DNA of 64,000 bases from Rhizobium phaseoli (GTDB taxonomy: Bacteria; Pseudomonadota; Alphaproteobacteria; Rhizobiales; Rhizobiaceae): NCBI RefSeq assembly GCF_010668805.1, contig NZ_WUFT01000003.1:1-64000 (forward strand), read 5' to 3'. The position numbers and the translations under genes are program-made. Positions 1 to 11,200 of this stretch are shown here, piece after piece; the stretch's first letter is position 1, and each line of letters opens with the position of its first letter. The notes beneath the pieces are model-generated. The model was not told the DNA's origin. It saw only the letters and a program-made list of their open reading frames with translations, and ran no database searches.

Positions 1-176
1 ACAAGATTCAGTTTGCGCCCGGCCTGCCGAAGACCCGCTCCGGCAAGATCATGCGCCGTATCCTGCGCAAGATCGCCGAGGACGATTTCGGTGCTCTCGG
101 CGATACCTCGACGCTCGCGGACCCTGCCGTCGTCGACGATCTGATCGCCAACCGGCAGAACAAGGCAACTGCTTAA
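1..176 (+). CDS. acsA: Acetyl-CoA synthetase, C-terminal end (5' truncated by window)
   Basis: The first 58 codons visible (frame starting at base 3) end at a TAA. They contain [16 protein letters not shown], the signature tail of acetate-CoA ligases of the ANL superfamily. The lysine in SGK is the catalytic lysine used in the adenylation half-reaction and, in known enzymes, the residue switched off by acetylation. The enzyme makes acetyl-CoA from acetate, ATP and CoA in the cytoplasm. Only the mobile C-terminal domain is seen. A propionyl-CoA synthetase shares this motif, so acsA is the likely but not the only reading. Confidence 0.85.
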   Translation, partial: KIQFAPGLPKTRSGKIMRRILRKIAEDDFGALGDTSTLADPAVVDDLIANRQNKATA

Positions 177-182
177 GCAACA

Positions 183-411
183 AGGCTGCTCCCTCTGTTG
201 GAGCGGCCTCAGTTTGTTGACAAAGTCTCCTCCGTCATGCTCGGCCTTGTGCCGAGCATATGACCACTGCAATTGTTTGACAGGAACGCATTTATTTTCA
301 GATACTTAATTGGACATGGGTAGATCCTCGGCACAAGGCCGAGGATGACGTCGGGGGTTTTGCAGGGGTTTGTCAGCAGCCTGAAGCCGCTCCTTTGTTG
401 GAGCGGTCTTA
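183..411. repeat. Composite palindromic intergenic repeat (RIME/ABC-like)
   Basis: Four hairpins fill this gene-free stretch: GCTCC/GGAGC near 188-205, GCTCGGC/GCCGAGC near 239-257, ATCCTCGGC/GCCGAGGAT near 324-346 and CCGCTCC/GGAGCGG near 389-409. The left half (about 200-260) and the reverse complement of the right half (about 323-405) are diverged copies of one unit (GGAGCGGC, TGACAAA, GTCAT, CTCGGCCTTGTGCCGAG). The whole is therefore an inverted pair around a centre of about 60 bases. A related composite lies at 47815-47940. The first hairpin may also serve as the acsA terminator. The family name is inferred from general knowledge of rhizobial intergenic mosaic elements. Confidence 0.7.
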
Positions 412-469
412 TTTTTCCGCGCGGGAAATGCCGTTGTTTTTGAGCGGCGCTCTGGCTCCCGGCGCCGAA

Positions 470-691
470 TCAGAAATCGATCGCCCGGCCATTGATCTCG
501 TAATCGCCGAAGCGGGCCGGCTCGGCTCCGCCGCGGCCGCCGGTCTCCGGCGGCAGCTCCAGCGGCTTCTGATTCCTTCGCCGCTCCTCGGCTTCGGCAA
601 GCGCACGTTTGGCAGCCGGGGACAGCAGCTTGCGCGGCTGCGATGCCTCGGCCGCCGGCGTTTCGCTATTGTCGTTATCGGCGTCCTGCAT
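470..691 (-). CDS. DUF1674 / SDHAF4-like protein
   Basis: A 73-residue protein ending in GGRGGAEPARFGDYEINGRA, the C-terminal signature of DUF1674. The mitochondrial member, SDHAF4, binds the flavinylated succinate dehydrogenase subunit during assembly; the bacterial role is inferred. The N-terminal half is acidic and then basic and looks disordered. The start at 691 is preferred over longer in-frame starts because GGCAGGAG lies just upstream and conservation begins there. It is a single gene facing away from htpX. Confidence 0.8.
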   Translation of the reverse strand: MQDADNDNSETPAAEASQPRKLLSPAAKRALAEAEERRRNQKPLELPPETGGRGGAEPARFGDYEINGRAIDF

Positions 692-801
692 GGCATCTCC
701 TGCCGGAAAATATTGAAAATGGCTGATGAATAACCAAATCATAATGCGCCGGTGCCGGGATTGAAAGCTTGTGACGGCGAAATCGGAGATGGAGATCCGC
801 A

Positions 802-1764
802 ATGAACCTCGTCCGCACTGCCATGTTGCTTGCCTTCATGACGGCGCTTTTCATGCTTGTCGGCTTCCTGATCGGCGGTCGGGCCGGCATGATGATCGCC
901 TTCGTCATTGCTGCCGGGATGAATTTCTTCTCCTATTGGAATTCCGACCGCATGGTGCTTTCTGCCTATCGCGCCCAACAAGTCGATGAGCGCAACGCGC
1001 CGGAATTCTTTGCGATCGTGCGGGATCTCGCCGGCAATGCCGGCCTGCCGATGCCGAAGGTCTATCTCTACGACAGCCCGCAGCCGAATGCCTTCGCCAC
1101 CGGCCGCAACCCCGACAACGCAGCCGTCGCCGCTTCCACCGGACTGCTCAGCGCTTTGTCTCCGGAGGAGGTCGCGGCCGTGATGGCGCATGAGCTGGCC
1201 CACATTCAGAACCGCGACACGCTGACGATGACGATCACGGCAACGCTTGCCGGGGCGATCTCGATGCTTGGCAATTTTGCCTTCTTCTTCGGCGGCAACC
1301 GTGAAAACAACAACAATCCCCTTGGTTTCGTCGGTGTTCTCCTTGCTATGATCGTGGCGCCGCTTGCCGCCATGCTGGTGCAGATGGCGATCAGCCGGAC
1401 GCGCGAATATTCGGCCGACCGCCGTGGCGCCGAAATCTGCGGCAACCCGCTCTGGCTGGCCTCGGCGCTCGGCAAGATTGCCCGCGGCGCCGCCCATGTG
1501 CCGAACGCGGATGCCGAGCGCAACCCGGCGACGGCGCATATGTTCATCATCAATCCGCTCTCCGGCGAGCGCATGGACAATCTGTTTTCCACCCATCCGA
1601 ATACGGAAAACCGCATCGCTGCGCTGCAGGACATGGCGCAGGGCGGCATGAACGTCTCGACGCCGCCGGTGAGGGCTGCTAATCCGTCGCGCAAATCGCG
1701 CTCTGTTCCGGATACGGGTCTTGGTCGCGGTGGTTCGCAACCGCCAAAAGGTCCATGGTCTTGA
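802..1764 (+). CDS. htpX: Membrane-bound zinc metalloprotease HtpX
   Basis: A 320-residue M48B-family protease. Two hydrophobic segments lie at residues about 5-40. The zinc-binding HELAH motif is at residues 130-134, two more hydrophobic stretches follow at about 145-200, and a downstream [15 protein letters not shown] segment supplies the third ligand region (E in EYSAD). HtpX degrades misfolded inner-membrane proteins with its active site facing the cytoplasm and overlaps functionally with FtsH. Length is slightly above the usual 290 because of a basic, Pro/Ser-rich C-terminal tail. It overlaps rsmB by 10 bases, suggesting co-transcription. Confidence 0.95.
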   Translation: MNLVRTAMLLAFMTALFMLVGFLIGGRAGMMIAFVIAAGMNFFSYWNSDRMVLSAYRAQQVDERNAPEFFAIVRDLAGNAGLPMPKVYLYDSPQPNAFATGRNPDNAAVAASTGLLSALSPEEVAAVMAHELAHIQNRDTLTMTITATLAGAISMLGNFAFFFGGNRENNNNPLGFVGVLLAMIVAPLAAMLVQMAISRTREYSADRRGAEICGNPLWLASALGKIARGAAHVPNADAERNPATAHMFIINPLSGERMDNLFSTHPNTENRIAALQDMAQGGMNVSTPPVRAANPSRKSRSVPDTGLGRGGSQPPKGPWS

Positions 1765-3143
1765 ATTCAGACGGCACGAAGAAACCATTCCGCAAGCATA
1801 AGCCCGCCACCGAACGATCTCTGCCTGAAAAACCCGGCCTGCAGGCGCGGGCTGCGGCGGCAAAAATTCTTGCTGCCGTGGTCGATCGCAAACTGCCGCT
1901 CGACGGCGCTCTCGACCATGAACACGGCAACCCGGCCTACCGGGCGCTCGGCGAAAACGACCGGGCGCTTGTCCGCGCCATCCTGAACACGACGCTGCGC
2001 CATCTGCCGCGCATCGATGCCGCGATTGCAGCGCTGCTGGAATCGCCGCTGCCGGAAGGGGCGAGGGCGCTGCACCATGTGCTGGCAATCGGGGCGGCGC
2101 AGATCCTCTATCTCGACGTGCCGGATCATTCGGCCGTCGATCTTGCCGTCGAGCTGGCCAATCAGGATCCGCGCAACCGGCGTTTCGCCAAGCTGGTCAA
2201 TGCCATTCTCCGCCGGCTCGGGCGCGAGAAGGATGAGGTGCTCGACGAGGTCGGCCAGGTCGCGCCGATGCCCGCCTGGTTCATCACCAGGCTGGAAAAA
2301 GCCTATGGCCGGGACGCGGCGCTGGCGATTTCGGAATCTCAGCTACAGCCGGCGGCGATTGATCTGACCGTCAAGTCCGACCCCGAAGGCTGGGCAAAAC
2401 GGCTGAACGGCGCTGTCCTTCCCACCGGCAGCGTGCGGCTTGCCGCCTTCGCTGGCGGCATTCCTTCGCTGCAAGGCTTCGACGAGGGCGCATGGTGGGT
2501 GCAGGATGCGGCGGCAAGCATCCCGGCTAAGCTTTTTGGCGATCTCTCGGGCAAACGGACCGCCGATCTCTGTGCCGCGCCAGGGGGCAAGACGGCGCAG
2601 CTCATTCTTGCCGGTGGCGCAGTCACCGCACTCGACCAGTCGGAAAGCCGGCTGAGACGGCTGCGGACGAACCTCGACCGACTCGGTTTGAAGGCGGAGA
2701 CGATTGCAGCAGATCTGACGACGTTCGAGCCGGCGGAGCGTTTCGATGCAATCCTGCTCGATGCCCCCTGCTCGTCCACCGGCACGACACGCCGGCACCC
2801 CGACGTACTGTGGACCAAGGGAGCCGAGGATATCGCCAGGCTGGCGGCGCTGCAGGAACGGCTGCTGCGCCATGCGTTGACCCTACTGAAGCCGGGCGGC
2901 ACGCTGGTTTTTTCGAATTGTTCGCTCGATCCTGTCGAGGGTGAGGACGTCGTTGCCCGTGTTCTTTCCGACACCGGTGCGGTCGAGCGTGTTCCGATCG
3001 ATCCCGGCCGCTGGCCGGGCCTTGAAGCGGCGATCACGCCGCTCGGTGAATTCCGCACGCTTCCGACCATGCTGACAATGTCCGATGGCATTGCCTCCGG
3101 CCTCGACGGCTTTTATGCCGCCATGCTGCGGCGCGTGGCCTGA
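1755..3143 (+). CDS. rsmB: 16S rRNA (cytosine-967-C5)-methyltransferase RsmB
   Basis: A 462-residue RsmB/NOP2-family enzyme. An N-terminal NusB-like domain (about 25-160) is followed by a Rossmann methyltransferase domain with the SAM-binding [14 protein letters not shown] near residue 275. The two conserved cysteines are present: DAPCSSTG (Cys about 339) and [12 protein letters not shown] (Cys about 389), acting in substrate release and catalysis. It methylates C967 in 16S rRNA. The start inside the htpX 3' end gives a 10-base overlap, so translation is probably coupled. Confidence 0.92.
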   Translation: MVLNSDGTKKPFRKHKPATERSLPEKPGLQARAAAAKILAAVVDRKLPLDGALDHEHGNPAYRALGENDRALVRAILNTTLRHLPRIDAAIAALLESPLPEGARALHHVLAIGAAQILYLDVPDHSAVDLAVELANQDPRNRRFAKLVNAILRRLGREKDEVLDEVGQVAPMPAWFITRLEKAYGRDAALAISESQLQPAAIDLTVKSDPEGWAKRLNGAVLPTGSVRLAAFAGGIPSLQGFDEGAWWVQDAAASIPAKLFGDLSGKRTADLCAAPGGKTAQLILAGGAVTALDQSESRLRRLRTNLDRLGLKAETIAADLTTFEPAERFDAILLDAPCSSTGTTRRHPDVLWTKGAEDIARLAALQERLLRHALTLLKPGGTLVFSNCSLDPVEGEDVVARVLSDTGAVERVPIDPGRWPGLEAAITPLGEFRTLPTMLTMSDGIASGLDGFYAAMLRRVA

Positions 3144-3318
3144 TTGCGGGCTTGGTGCCCGGTGTCAGGCAGGTCCTATCCAAAAACCGCAGCAATACCA
3201 GCTAAGAACGCATGAATTTGCGTATATTCTAACCTTGTCACGAATTAATTCATTGCGGACGATGAAATCGGCCACTTTTCACCTATTCTTAACCACGAGG
3301 GTCAAAAGACAATAGAAT

Positions 3319-4992
3319 ATGCAGTCCGGTCGGCGTTTTGCGAGCATGTATGTTCGGGAGGCTTGGCGGCGCGCCTTGCGCCGCGTCGCGTTGCTGCGCC
3401 TGAAGCTCCTCCGCCATTCGATCAACGCGCCCGAGCGTCTCATCGTCGCGCCGACCGATCTCCGCAGCATCGATTCGCATGTGGCCGACGAAATCCTCAA
3501 CGGACGGTTTCTCCTGGCCGGGCGGATGTTGGAAACGAGTGGAAAGTCACCCTTCACCTTCACCCTGCCCTCTCGCCCCTTCGCCATCCGCCTTCACAGC
3601 TTCGGCTGGTTGCGGCACATGCGGGCGAACAAGACGGAGCGCAGCTCGGCTGCCGCCCGTGCGATCGTCGACAGCTGGCTCTCCATCCATGCCGGCCGCA
3701 TGGAGGGGATTGCATGGGAGACCGACGTCACCGCCCAGCGCGTCATCGCCTGGCTGTCGCATTCGCCGGTGGTGTTGCAGAATGCCGACCGCGGTTTTTA
3801 TCGCCGCTTCATGAAGTCGCTGGCGTTCCAGGTCAGGTTCCTGCACCGCATGGCGCCGTATACGCTTGGCGGCCTGGAGCTGTTTCGGCTGCGTATCGCG
3901 CTCGCCATGGCTTCGGTTGCCATGCCTGCCCGGGCATCCACGCTCAGAAAGGCGGCGCAAGCGCTCGATCGCGAATTCGATAGCCAGATTCTGCCGGATG
4001 GCGGCCATATCTCGCGCAATCCCCGCGTCGGCCTGGAATTGCTGCTCGATCTGCTGCCGCTCAGGCAAACCTATGTCAATCTCGGCCACGATCTGCCGCA
4101 GAAGCTGATTTCCGGCATCGACCGCATATACCCGGCATTGCGGTTCTTTCGCCATCAGGACGGAGATCTGGCGCTGTTCAACGGGGCGACCTCAACCCTG
4201 GCAAACGAGCTGATCTCCGTATTGCGCTATGACGAGACCGCCGGCCAGCCGTTCAAGGCGTTGCCGCATTCCCGCTATCAGCGGCTTTCCGGGGGAAAGA
4301 CAGTGATCATTGCCGATGCCGGCACGCCGCCTTCGGGAGGCGCGTTGCGGACCGTACATGCCGGCAGCCTCTCCTTCGAAATGTCGTCCGGCCGCCACCG
4401 CTTCATCGTCAATTCCGGTTCGCCGAAATTTAACGGGCACCGTTATGTCCAGATGGCGCGCACGACGGCGGCGCATTCGACGGTCATCGTCAACGACACC
4501 TCGTCCAGCCGTTTTTCGCCCTCGCCGTTCCTCAATCACGCGATCACCGAACCGGTGAGAACAGTCACCGTCGAGCGTGCCGAAACGGAGGATGGGCGCG
4601 ACGGCATCAAGCTTAGCCATGACGGTTATCTCAGAGCGTTCGGCTTGTTGCACGAGCGTGAGCTGACACTCAATGCCGCAGGCTCGATTGTTACCGGCCG
4701 CGACCGGCTCGTTGTCCGGGAAGGATATGAGCATGACGAGCCGCTGAAGGCTGTCGCCCGTTTTCATATCCATCCGTCAATCGTCCTGCATCAGGGTGAC
4801 GGCGAGTCCGTGCTGCTGACGGCGCCGGACGGTGAAAGCTGGCTGTTTTCCGCACCCGGCAATGAAGTGCTGATCGCCGAGGACATCTTCTTTGCCGACA
4901 GCTCCGGCATTTGCGGTTCGGACCAGATCGAAATCGACTTCGATCTTGCCGAGAAGACGGAAATCCGTTGGTTTTTGTCCCGCAAGGGATAG
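3319..4992 (+). CDS. Heparinase II/III family protein
   Basis: A 557-residue protein. The N-terminal half is alpha-helical (toroid-like). The C-terminal half carries the heparinase II/III beta-sandwich hallmark around residues 370-400, with VNSGSPKF and ARTTAAHSTVIVNDTSSSRF. Members are polysaccharide lyases, but many bacterial ones sit in core gene clusters and their substrate is unknown. No clear signal peptide is seen; the N terminus is strongly basic, so export is uncertain. It sits between rsmB and purH, which suggests a conserved housekeeping or envelope role rather than catabolism of host glycans. That is inference. Confidence 0.85.
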   Translation: MQSGRRFASMYVREAWRRALRRVALLRLKLLRHSINAPERLIVAPTDLRSIDSHVADEILNGRFLLAGRMLETSGKSPFTFTLPSRPFAIRLHSFGWLRHMRANKTERSSAAARAIVDSWLSIHAGRMEGIAWETDVTAQRVIAWLSHSPVVLQNADRGFYRRFMKSLAFQVRFLHRMAPYTLGGLELFRLRIALAMASVAMPARASTLRKAAQALDREFDSQILPDGGHISRNPRVGLELLLDLLPLRQTYVNLGHDLPQKLISGIDRIYPALRFFRHQDGDLALFNGATSTLANELISVLRYDETAGQPFKALPHSRYQRLSGGKTVIIADAGTPPSGGALRTVHAGSLSFEMSSGRHRFIVNSGSPKFNGHRYVQMARTTAAHSTVIVNDTSSSRFSPSPFLNHAITEPVRTVTVERAETEDGRDGIKLSHDGYLRAFGLLHERELTLNAAGSIVTGRDRLVVREGYEHDEPLKAVARFHIHPSIVLHQGDGESVLLTAPDGESWLFSAPGNEVLIAEDIFFADSSGICGSDQIEIDFDLAEKTEIRWFLSRKG

Positions 4993-5050
4993 CACCTGTT
5001 TGCGCGGCGACGAAGCTGTGCTAACGCGGCCTCACAATGCGAGCGTCCTG

Positions 5051-5100
5051 GAACAGGATGATCTTAGGCCGCAACCGGCCTGAAATCCGAATCCTGCTCT
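5051..5100. repeat. Short palindromic repeat (TTAGGCCG family)
   Basis: A two-level hairpin: outer arms CAGGAT (5054) and ATCCTG (5091), inner arms TTAGGCCG (5064) and CGGCCTGA (5076). The same layout, GGATGATYTTAGGCCG then CGGCCTRAAATCYGAATCC, recurs at 20999-21048. It lies in the leader before purH and could also act as a transcriptional stop after the heparinase gene. Confidence 0.65.
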
Positions 5101-5143
5101 AAACCAATCGGATGTCTCTCGAAGCCCGAACGGAGAAGGTTTC

Positions 5144-6757
5144 ATGGCCGTCATTTCCAAGAAGATCCCCGCCCCCGACAAGGTCGAAATCAAGACCGCC
5201 CTCCTCTCCGTCTTCGACAAGACCGGGATCGTCGAACTCGCCCAGGCACTGTCTGCCAGCGGCGTGCGACTGCTCTCGACCGGCGGCACCTACAAGGCGA
5301 TCGCCGCCGCTGGCCTTGCCGTTACCGATGTTTCCGAAATTACCGGCTTTCCCGAGATCATGGACGGCCGGGTCAAGACGCTGCATCCGACGGTGCATGG
5401 CGGCCTGCTGGCGATCCGCGACGATAGCGAACACCAGGAGGCGATGAAACAGCATGGCATCGAGGCCATCGACCTCGCCGTCATCAACCTTTACCCCTTT
5501 GAAGAAGTGCGCGCCGCCGGCGGTGATTATCCGACAACCGTCGAGAATATCGATATCGGCGGGCCGGCGATGATCCGGGCATCGGCCAAGAACCATGCCT
5601 ATGTGACGATCCTGACCGATCCGGCGGATTATGCCGAGTTTACAGAGCAGCTTTCCGCAGATGAGGGCAAGACCGGCTATGCCTTCCGCCAGCGCATGGC
5701 CGCCAAGGCCTATGCCCGCACCGCAGCCTATGACGCTATGATTTCCAACTGGTTCGCAGAAGCGCTGTCGATCGACACGCCGCGCCACCGCGTTATCGGC
5801 GGTGCGCTGAAGGAAGAGATGCGTTACGGCGAAAATCCGCACCAGAAGGCGGCCTTCTACGTCACCGGCGAAAAGCGTCCGGGTGTTTCGACGACTGCCC
5901 TCCTTCAGGGCAAGCAGCTTTCCTACAACAATATCAACGATACCGATGCCGCCTATGAGCTGGTCGCCGAGTTCCTGCCTGAGAAGGCGGCTTGCGCCAT
6001 CATCAAGCATGCCAATCCCTGCGGCGTCGCCACCGGATCAAGTCTGGTCGAAGCCTATCGGCGGGCGCTCGCCTGCGATAGCGTTTCCGCCTTCGGCGGC
6101 ATCATCGCGCTCAATCGGACGCTTGATGCCGAAACGGCCGAAGAGATCGTCAAGCTCTTCACCGAAGTGATCATTGCGCCTGATGTGACCGAGGACGCGA
6201 AGGCGATCATCGCCCGCAAGCCGAACCTGCGGCTGCTGTCAGCCGGCGGCTTGCCCGATCCGCGCGCGGCGGGCCTGACGGCAAAGACCGTTTCCGGCGG
6301 CCTGCTGGTCCAGAGCCGCGACAACTGCATGGTCGAGGATCTGGAGCTTAAAGTCGTCACCAGGCGGGCGCCGACGGCGCAGGAGCTTGATGATATGAAG
6401 TTCGCCTTCAAGGTGGGCAAACACGTCAAGTCGAACGCGGTGGTCTATGCCAAGGACGGCCAGACGGCCGGTATCGGCGCAGGCCAGATGAGCCGTGTCG
6501 ATTCCGCCCGCATCGCCGCGCTGAAAGCCGAAGAGGCGGCCAAGGCGCTCGGCCTTGCCGTGCCGATGACGCATGGTTCGGCAGTCGCCTCCGAAGCCTT
6601 CCTGCCGTTTGCCGACGGTCTTCTGTCGATGATCGCTGCAGGGGCGACGGCGGTTATCCAGCCGGGCGGCTCGATGCGCGACCAGGAAGTCATCGATGCC
6701 GCCAACGAACATGGCATTGCGATGGTCTTTACCGGTATGCGCCATTTCCGGCACTGA
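5144..6757 (+). CDS. purH: Bifunctional AICAR transformylase / IMP cyclohydrolase
   Basis: A 537-residue PurH covering the last two steps of purine synthesis. The N-terminal MGS-like cyclohydrolase domain (about 10-150) has [16 protein letters not shown] and DGRVKTLHP. The C-terminal transformylase domain (about 150-537) has LRYGENPHQ-like [22 protein letters not shown] and SDAFFPF-like [10 protein letters not shown]. It uses 10-formyl-THF to formylate AICAR and then closes the ring to IMP. The start follows GGAGAAGG. The leader was checked for a ZTP riboswitch and none was recognised. Confidence 0.97.
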   Translation: MAVISKKIPAPDKVEIKTALLSVFDKTGIVELAQALSASGVRLLSTGGTYKAIAAAGLAVTDVSEITGFPEIMDGRVKTLHPTVHGGLLAIRDDSEHQEAMKQHGIEAIDLAVINLYPFEEVRAAGGDYPTTVENIDIGGPAMIRASAKNHAYVTILTDPADYAEFTEQLSADEGKTGYAFRQRMAAKAYARTAAYDAMISNWFAEALSIDTPRHRVIGGALKEEMRYGENPHQKAAFYVTGEKRPGVSTTALLQGKQLSYNNINDTDAAYELVAEFLPEKAACAIIKHANPCGVATGSSLVEAYRRALACDSVSAFGGIIALNRTLDAETAEEIVKLFTEVIIAPDVTEDAKAIIARKPNLRLLSAGGLPDPRAAGLTAKTVSGGLLVQSRDNCMVEDLELKVVTRRAPTAQELDDMKFAFKVGKHVKSNAVVYAKDGQTAGIGAGQMSRVDSARIAALKAEEAAKALGLAVPMTHGSAVASEAFLPFADGLLSMIAAGATAVIQPGGSMRDQEVIDAANEHGIAMVFTGMRHFRH

Positions 6758-6804
6758 ATGAGGACTGCGCCATGCTTCGTCAGGTCCGGCGCGCGTAACG
6801 TTTT

Positions 6805-8193
6805 CTACGCGCGATCGGCCGGATAGGGCGTGCGGACAAGCAGCACCAGGCCGCCTGCGAGAAACAGGATCAACGTTGCCATTCCAAGCCGCGGTGATCC
6901 ACTCATATAGGTCACCAGCGAGAAGAGCAGTGTCGCCATGAAACTCGTGGCGCGCCCCGAAAGTGCATAGATGCCGAAGTAGCGGCCGGCTTCCTCCGGG
7001 CTGACACTGCGGGCGAGATAGGAGCGCGACGAGGCCTGTACCGGCCCGAAGGCAAAGCCGATCAGCAGACCATAGAGGATATAGGCCTTCTCCGCCGCGG
7101 TGCCGAAGAGGCCGCCGGAATCCGCCGTCGGCAGCGGCATCAGCCCGAACAGGGTGTAACCCGGCCCTGTCGAAATGATGCCGACGGTGGCGAGGAGCAG
7201 CATGGTGAGGCTGATGACGACGGTCACCTTCGACCCGACACTCTTGTCGATGCGGCCGGCAATCAGGCAGCCGAAGATCGCGACAACGTTGAGGATGATG
7301 CCGTAGATGCCGATCTCGATCGTTGCCCAGCCGAACATGCCGGCGGCAAAGATGCCGCCAAGGATCAGCAGCCCGTTGACGCCGTCCTGATAGATCATCC
7401 GGGCGATGAGGAATGTCAGGATGCCGCGGCGTTCCTTCAGTTCACCAAGCGTGTTTCTCAGCTCTCGCAGTCCCGAGCGGACGGCGGTGCCGAAGGGAAG
7501 ACCCCTGCCGACATCCGGCGTGAAGAAAAACATCGGCAGGATGAAGATCAGATACCAGACGGCCGAGATCGGCCCGGTGATACGCGCATCCTCGCCGGTC
7601 CGAGGATCGAGACCGAATAGCGGATCGAGGCCCAGGATGGTTTTGCCGGTCTCGGGGCTCGCCGCCAAAAGCGTCACGACGGCGATGAGCACGATGATGC
7701 CGCCGAGATAACCGAGCCCCCAGGCGGTGTTGGAGAGCTTGCCGACCTCGTGCTTGGCGACCAGGCGCGGCATCATCGAATCGTTGAAGACGATCGAAAA
7801 CTCGGCCGAGATCGAGGCGAGGATCATGAAAATCGCGGGATAAACAACAGGTGAGCCGGGGGCTGCGAACCACAGGCAGAAAAGGCTGGCGATCTTGATG
7901 ATCGCAAAGAAGCCGATCCAGGGTTTGCGTGCGCCTGATTGGTCGGCGATCGAGCCGAGAATGGGCGAGAGCAGGGCGATGATCACCGATGAGATCGTCG
8001 CCATGTTGCTCCACGTCGTCTGCGCGGAAACGGGGTCGTCGGTCAGGCGGGAAACGAAATAGGGTCCGAAGATGAAGGTAGTGACCACGGTAAAGAAGGG
8101 CTGGGCTGCCCAATCGAAGAACATCCACCCCCAGATGCCCTTCTCCGTGGCCTTCGGGGGCTGCGTTCCTGTCCAGTCAATGCGATTCAACAT
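6805..8193 (-). CDS. MFS transporter, UMF1 / Atg22-like family
   Basis: A 462-residue polytopic protein with about 12 hydrophobic segments. The N terminus, GWMFFDWAAQPFFTVVTTF, is the conserved opening of the UMF1 (Atg22-like) permeases, whose eukaryotic relative exports amino acids from vacuoles. ADQSGARKPW between early helices is the MFS loop 2-3 motif. The substrate in bacteria is unknown. It starts 24 bases after the NAD-glutamate dehydrogenase stop, behind an AAGGAG ribosome site, so the two are probably one transcript. A link to amino-acid flux is suggested only by that arrangement. Confidence 0.85.
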   Translation of the reverse strand: MLNRIDWTGTQPPKATEKGIWGWMFFDWAAQPFFTVVTTFIFGPYFVSRLTDDPVSAQTTWSNMATISSVIIALLSPILGSIADQSGARKPWIGFFAIIKIASLFCLWFAAPGSPVVYPAIFMILASISAEFSIVFNDSMMPRLVAKHEVGKLSNTAWGLGYLGGIIVLIAVVTLLAASPETGKTILGLDPLFGLDPRTGEDARITGPISAVWYLIFILPMFFFTPDVGRGLPFGTAVRSGLRELRNTLGELKERRGILTFLIARMIYQDGVNGLLILGGIFAAGMFGWATIEIGIYGIILNVVAIFGCLIAGRIDKSVGSKVTVVISLTMLLLATVGIISTGPGYTLFGLMPLPTADSGGLFGTAAEKAYILYGLLIGFAFGPVQASSRSYLARSVSPEEAGRYFGIYALSGRATSFMATLLFSLVTYMSGSPRLGMATLILFLAGGLVLLVRTPYPADRA

Positions 8194-8217
8194 CCGCTCC
8201 TTTTTCAGCGGACTGTC

Positions 8218-11200
8218 TCACCTCACCCGGTCGCGCGCAAGATCGGTCAGGATACCTGCAGCAACGGTAATACGGGCAAGGTTGGGATCGCCGCTGTCGC
8301 TGAGGCTCGAAAGCTCTTCGACGATGCGATTGATGCGGATACGATCCTGTGCATGCCAGGCCTGGACCGGAAGCTTCTCCTTGCCGTGATCCGACAGCGC
8401 CGAGATGACGATGTCGCGTCTTGCGCTGGCAATCTGGTCGATGCTGCGGGCAAGCGCCAGGTTTTCGTAATGGTCGGAGGTGAGGATCTTCCCGCCCGCG
8501 GCCAGCAGCCGGGCAATGCGGAAAGTCTGCGACACTGCGAAGTAGTTTTCGGCGGCCCGCACCAAGGTCTCGCCGGTGCGCTCGGCAATCTGCATGATCT
8601 CCGGCACCAGCGCAAAACTTTGGAGGTTGGCGATCTCGGCTGCGAGTTTTTCGGGCACGCCCGCCTGGCTATACTCCGCCTGGCGCGCGGCGGCATCACC
8701 GGCCGATTGTTCGGCAAAGGCAGGCTTAAGCTTCTTCAGCGCAGCCTGGAGCCGGCTAATCACCTGTGCCATATCGGCCTTGGTCATGCCGGTCTTCAAA
8801 AGCAGGCGCGTCAAGACGGTGAAGCTATGGCTGATTTCCTCGTAAATGCGGTTCTGCATCTCGCCCGATATCCGGCCGTCGAGCGCATCCGTTTCGGCCC
8901 AGAGCCTGTTCAGGTCGAAACCGTCGCGAGCAACGATCGCCGCACGAACCACTTCCGGCGCCGAGGCCGCCGTCGCGTCCATCATGGCGACGGTGAAGCT
9001 CGGCCCGCCGCGGTTGATCGCCTCGTTGGCAAGCACGGTCGCGACAATTTCGCGCTTCAGCCGGTGGCCGGCGATATCGCCGGCATTCGACTTCTGCATC
9101 TCGACGGGGAAATAATTCAAAAGCGTCGCGATAAAATAGGGATCGTCTGGCAGATCGCTGGCGGCCAGCGCATCGAAGAGCACAATCTTGGCGTAGGACA
9201 CCAGCACGCCGATTTCCGGCCGCGTTAGCGGCTTGCCGGCGGCATAACGTTCAGCAAGGCTCTGCTCGTCCGGCAAAGTCTCGACCTTGCGGTTCAGTTG
9301 GCCGGCGGCCTCGAGCACGCTCATGAAACGGCCGAGTTCGAGACCGTTTGCCGTGCCCTTGCGTTCCGTCAGCGAGATCGCCAGCGACTGCAGATAGTTG
9401 TTGCGCAACACCAGGGCCGCCACTTCGCTGGTCATCGAGGGCAGCAGCTGGTCGCGTTTTGCCCGCGTCAGGCGCCCGTCATGCATGGCGGCTGCCAGCG
9501 CGATCTTGATGTTGACCTCCACGTCAGAGGTGTTGACGCCGGCCGAGTTGTCGATGGCGTCGGAGTTGCAGCGCCCGCCCTTGAGACCATAGGCGATGCG
9601 GCCCTTCTGGGTGACACCGAGGTTTGCGCCCTCGCCGATCACCCTGGCGCGCACTTCGGCCGCCGTGACGCGGATCGGGTCGTTGGCGCGGTCGCCAACT
9701 TCGGCGTCGGTTTCGGGCGCCGCTTTCACATAGGTGCCGATGCCGCCGAACCAGAGTAGGTCGACCGGGCTCTTCAAGATCGCCGTGATGATTTCGAAGG
9801 GCGTCGCCACGGCCTTGTCGAGACCGATCGCGGCAACCGCTTCCGGGGTCAGCGTAACCGATTTCGTCGCGCGAGAGATGATCATCGCACCTTTGGAGAG
9901 CACGCTTTTGTCGAAATCCTGCCAGCTCGACCGCGGCAGGTCGAAGAGGCGCTGGCGTTCGGCCAGCGTCTTTTCCATATCGGGATCGGGATCGATGACG
10001 ATGTCGCGGTGATCGAAGGCGGATATCAGTCGGATCTTCGGAGAGAGCAGCATGCCGTTGCCGAAGACGTCGCCGGACATGTCGCCGACGCCGGCAACGG
10101 TGAAGGGCGTCGTCTGGATGTCGATGTCCATTTCGCGGAAATGGCGCTTGACGGTTTCCCAGGCGCCGCGGGCAGTGATGCCCATCTTCTTGTGGTCGTA
10201 ACCGGCCGAGCCTCCGGAGGCGAAGGCATCGTCCAGCCAGAAGCCGGCTTCCTGGGCCAGCGCATTGGCGGTATCGGAGAAGGTTGCGGTGCCCTTGTCG
10301 GCGGCGACGACGAAATAGGGATCGTCGCCATCGAGCCGGACGGTATCCTTCGGCGGCACGATCTCGGCGCCGGATATATTGTCGGTGATCGACAGCAGCG
10401 TGCGGATATAGGTTTTGTAAGCCTCGCGGCCGGCATTGAAGATCTCGTCGCGGCTGCCGCCGATGGGGAGCTTCTTCGGATAGAAGCCGCCCTTGGCGCC
10501 GACCGGCACGATGACCGCGTTCTTCACCTGCTGGGCTTTGACGAGGCCGAGCACCTCGGTGCGATAATCCTCGGCACGATCCGACCAGCGCAGGCCACCG
10601 CGCGCCACCTTGCCGAAGCGCAGGTGCACGCCTTCGACTTCGACGCCATAGACGAACATTTCGCGGAAGGGTTTCGGCTGCGGCAGGCCGTCGACCAAGT
10701 GCGGATCAAGCTTGAAGGCCAGCATCGCCTTTGGGGAGCCGTCCGGATTCTTCTGAAAATAATTGGTGCGAAGCGTCGCGTCGACGATATTGACGTAACG
10801 GCGCAGGATACGGTCGTCGTCGAGGCTCGGCACGTCGGCAAGCTCGGCCTCGATCGCCTGGTGCAGGTCGGCAAGCTTCTTGACGCGGGCCTTCTCGGAA
10901 AGCCTGGTATCGAGCGTGTCGTGGAACAGCCGGAAGATGGCGGCGGCGACAGAAGGATATTTGTCGAGCGTGGTTGCGATGTAATCCTGCGAATAGGCGA
11001 TGCCGGCCTGGCGGAGATAACGTGCATAGGCGCGCAGCACGTTCGTCTCGCGCGCTGAAAGCCCGGCTGAAAGGATCAGCCGATTGAAGCTGTCATTGTC
11101 GATCGTGCCGGCGAAGGCGGTGACGAAGGCTTCTTCGAGGGCGGCGCCGTAACGCTGCAGGTCGATGTCGCCGCCATTGCGGGCCTCGAGCTCCATATCG

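Noticed and set aside
739-2088. A 449-codon minus-strand frame across htpX and rsmB
   Set aside because: It is antisense to two well-supported genes and its Arg/His-rich composition is typical of a shadow frame in GC-rich DNA.
4993-5143. ZTP riboswitch before purH
   Set aside because: The conserved core sequences of that riboswitch are not present; the leader holds a palindromic repeat instead.
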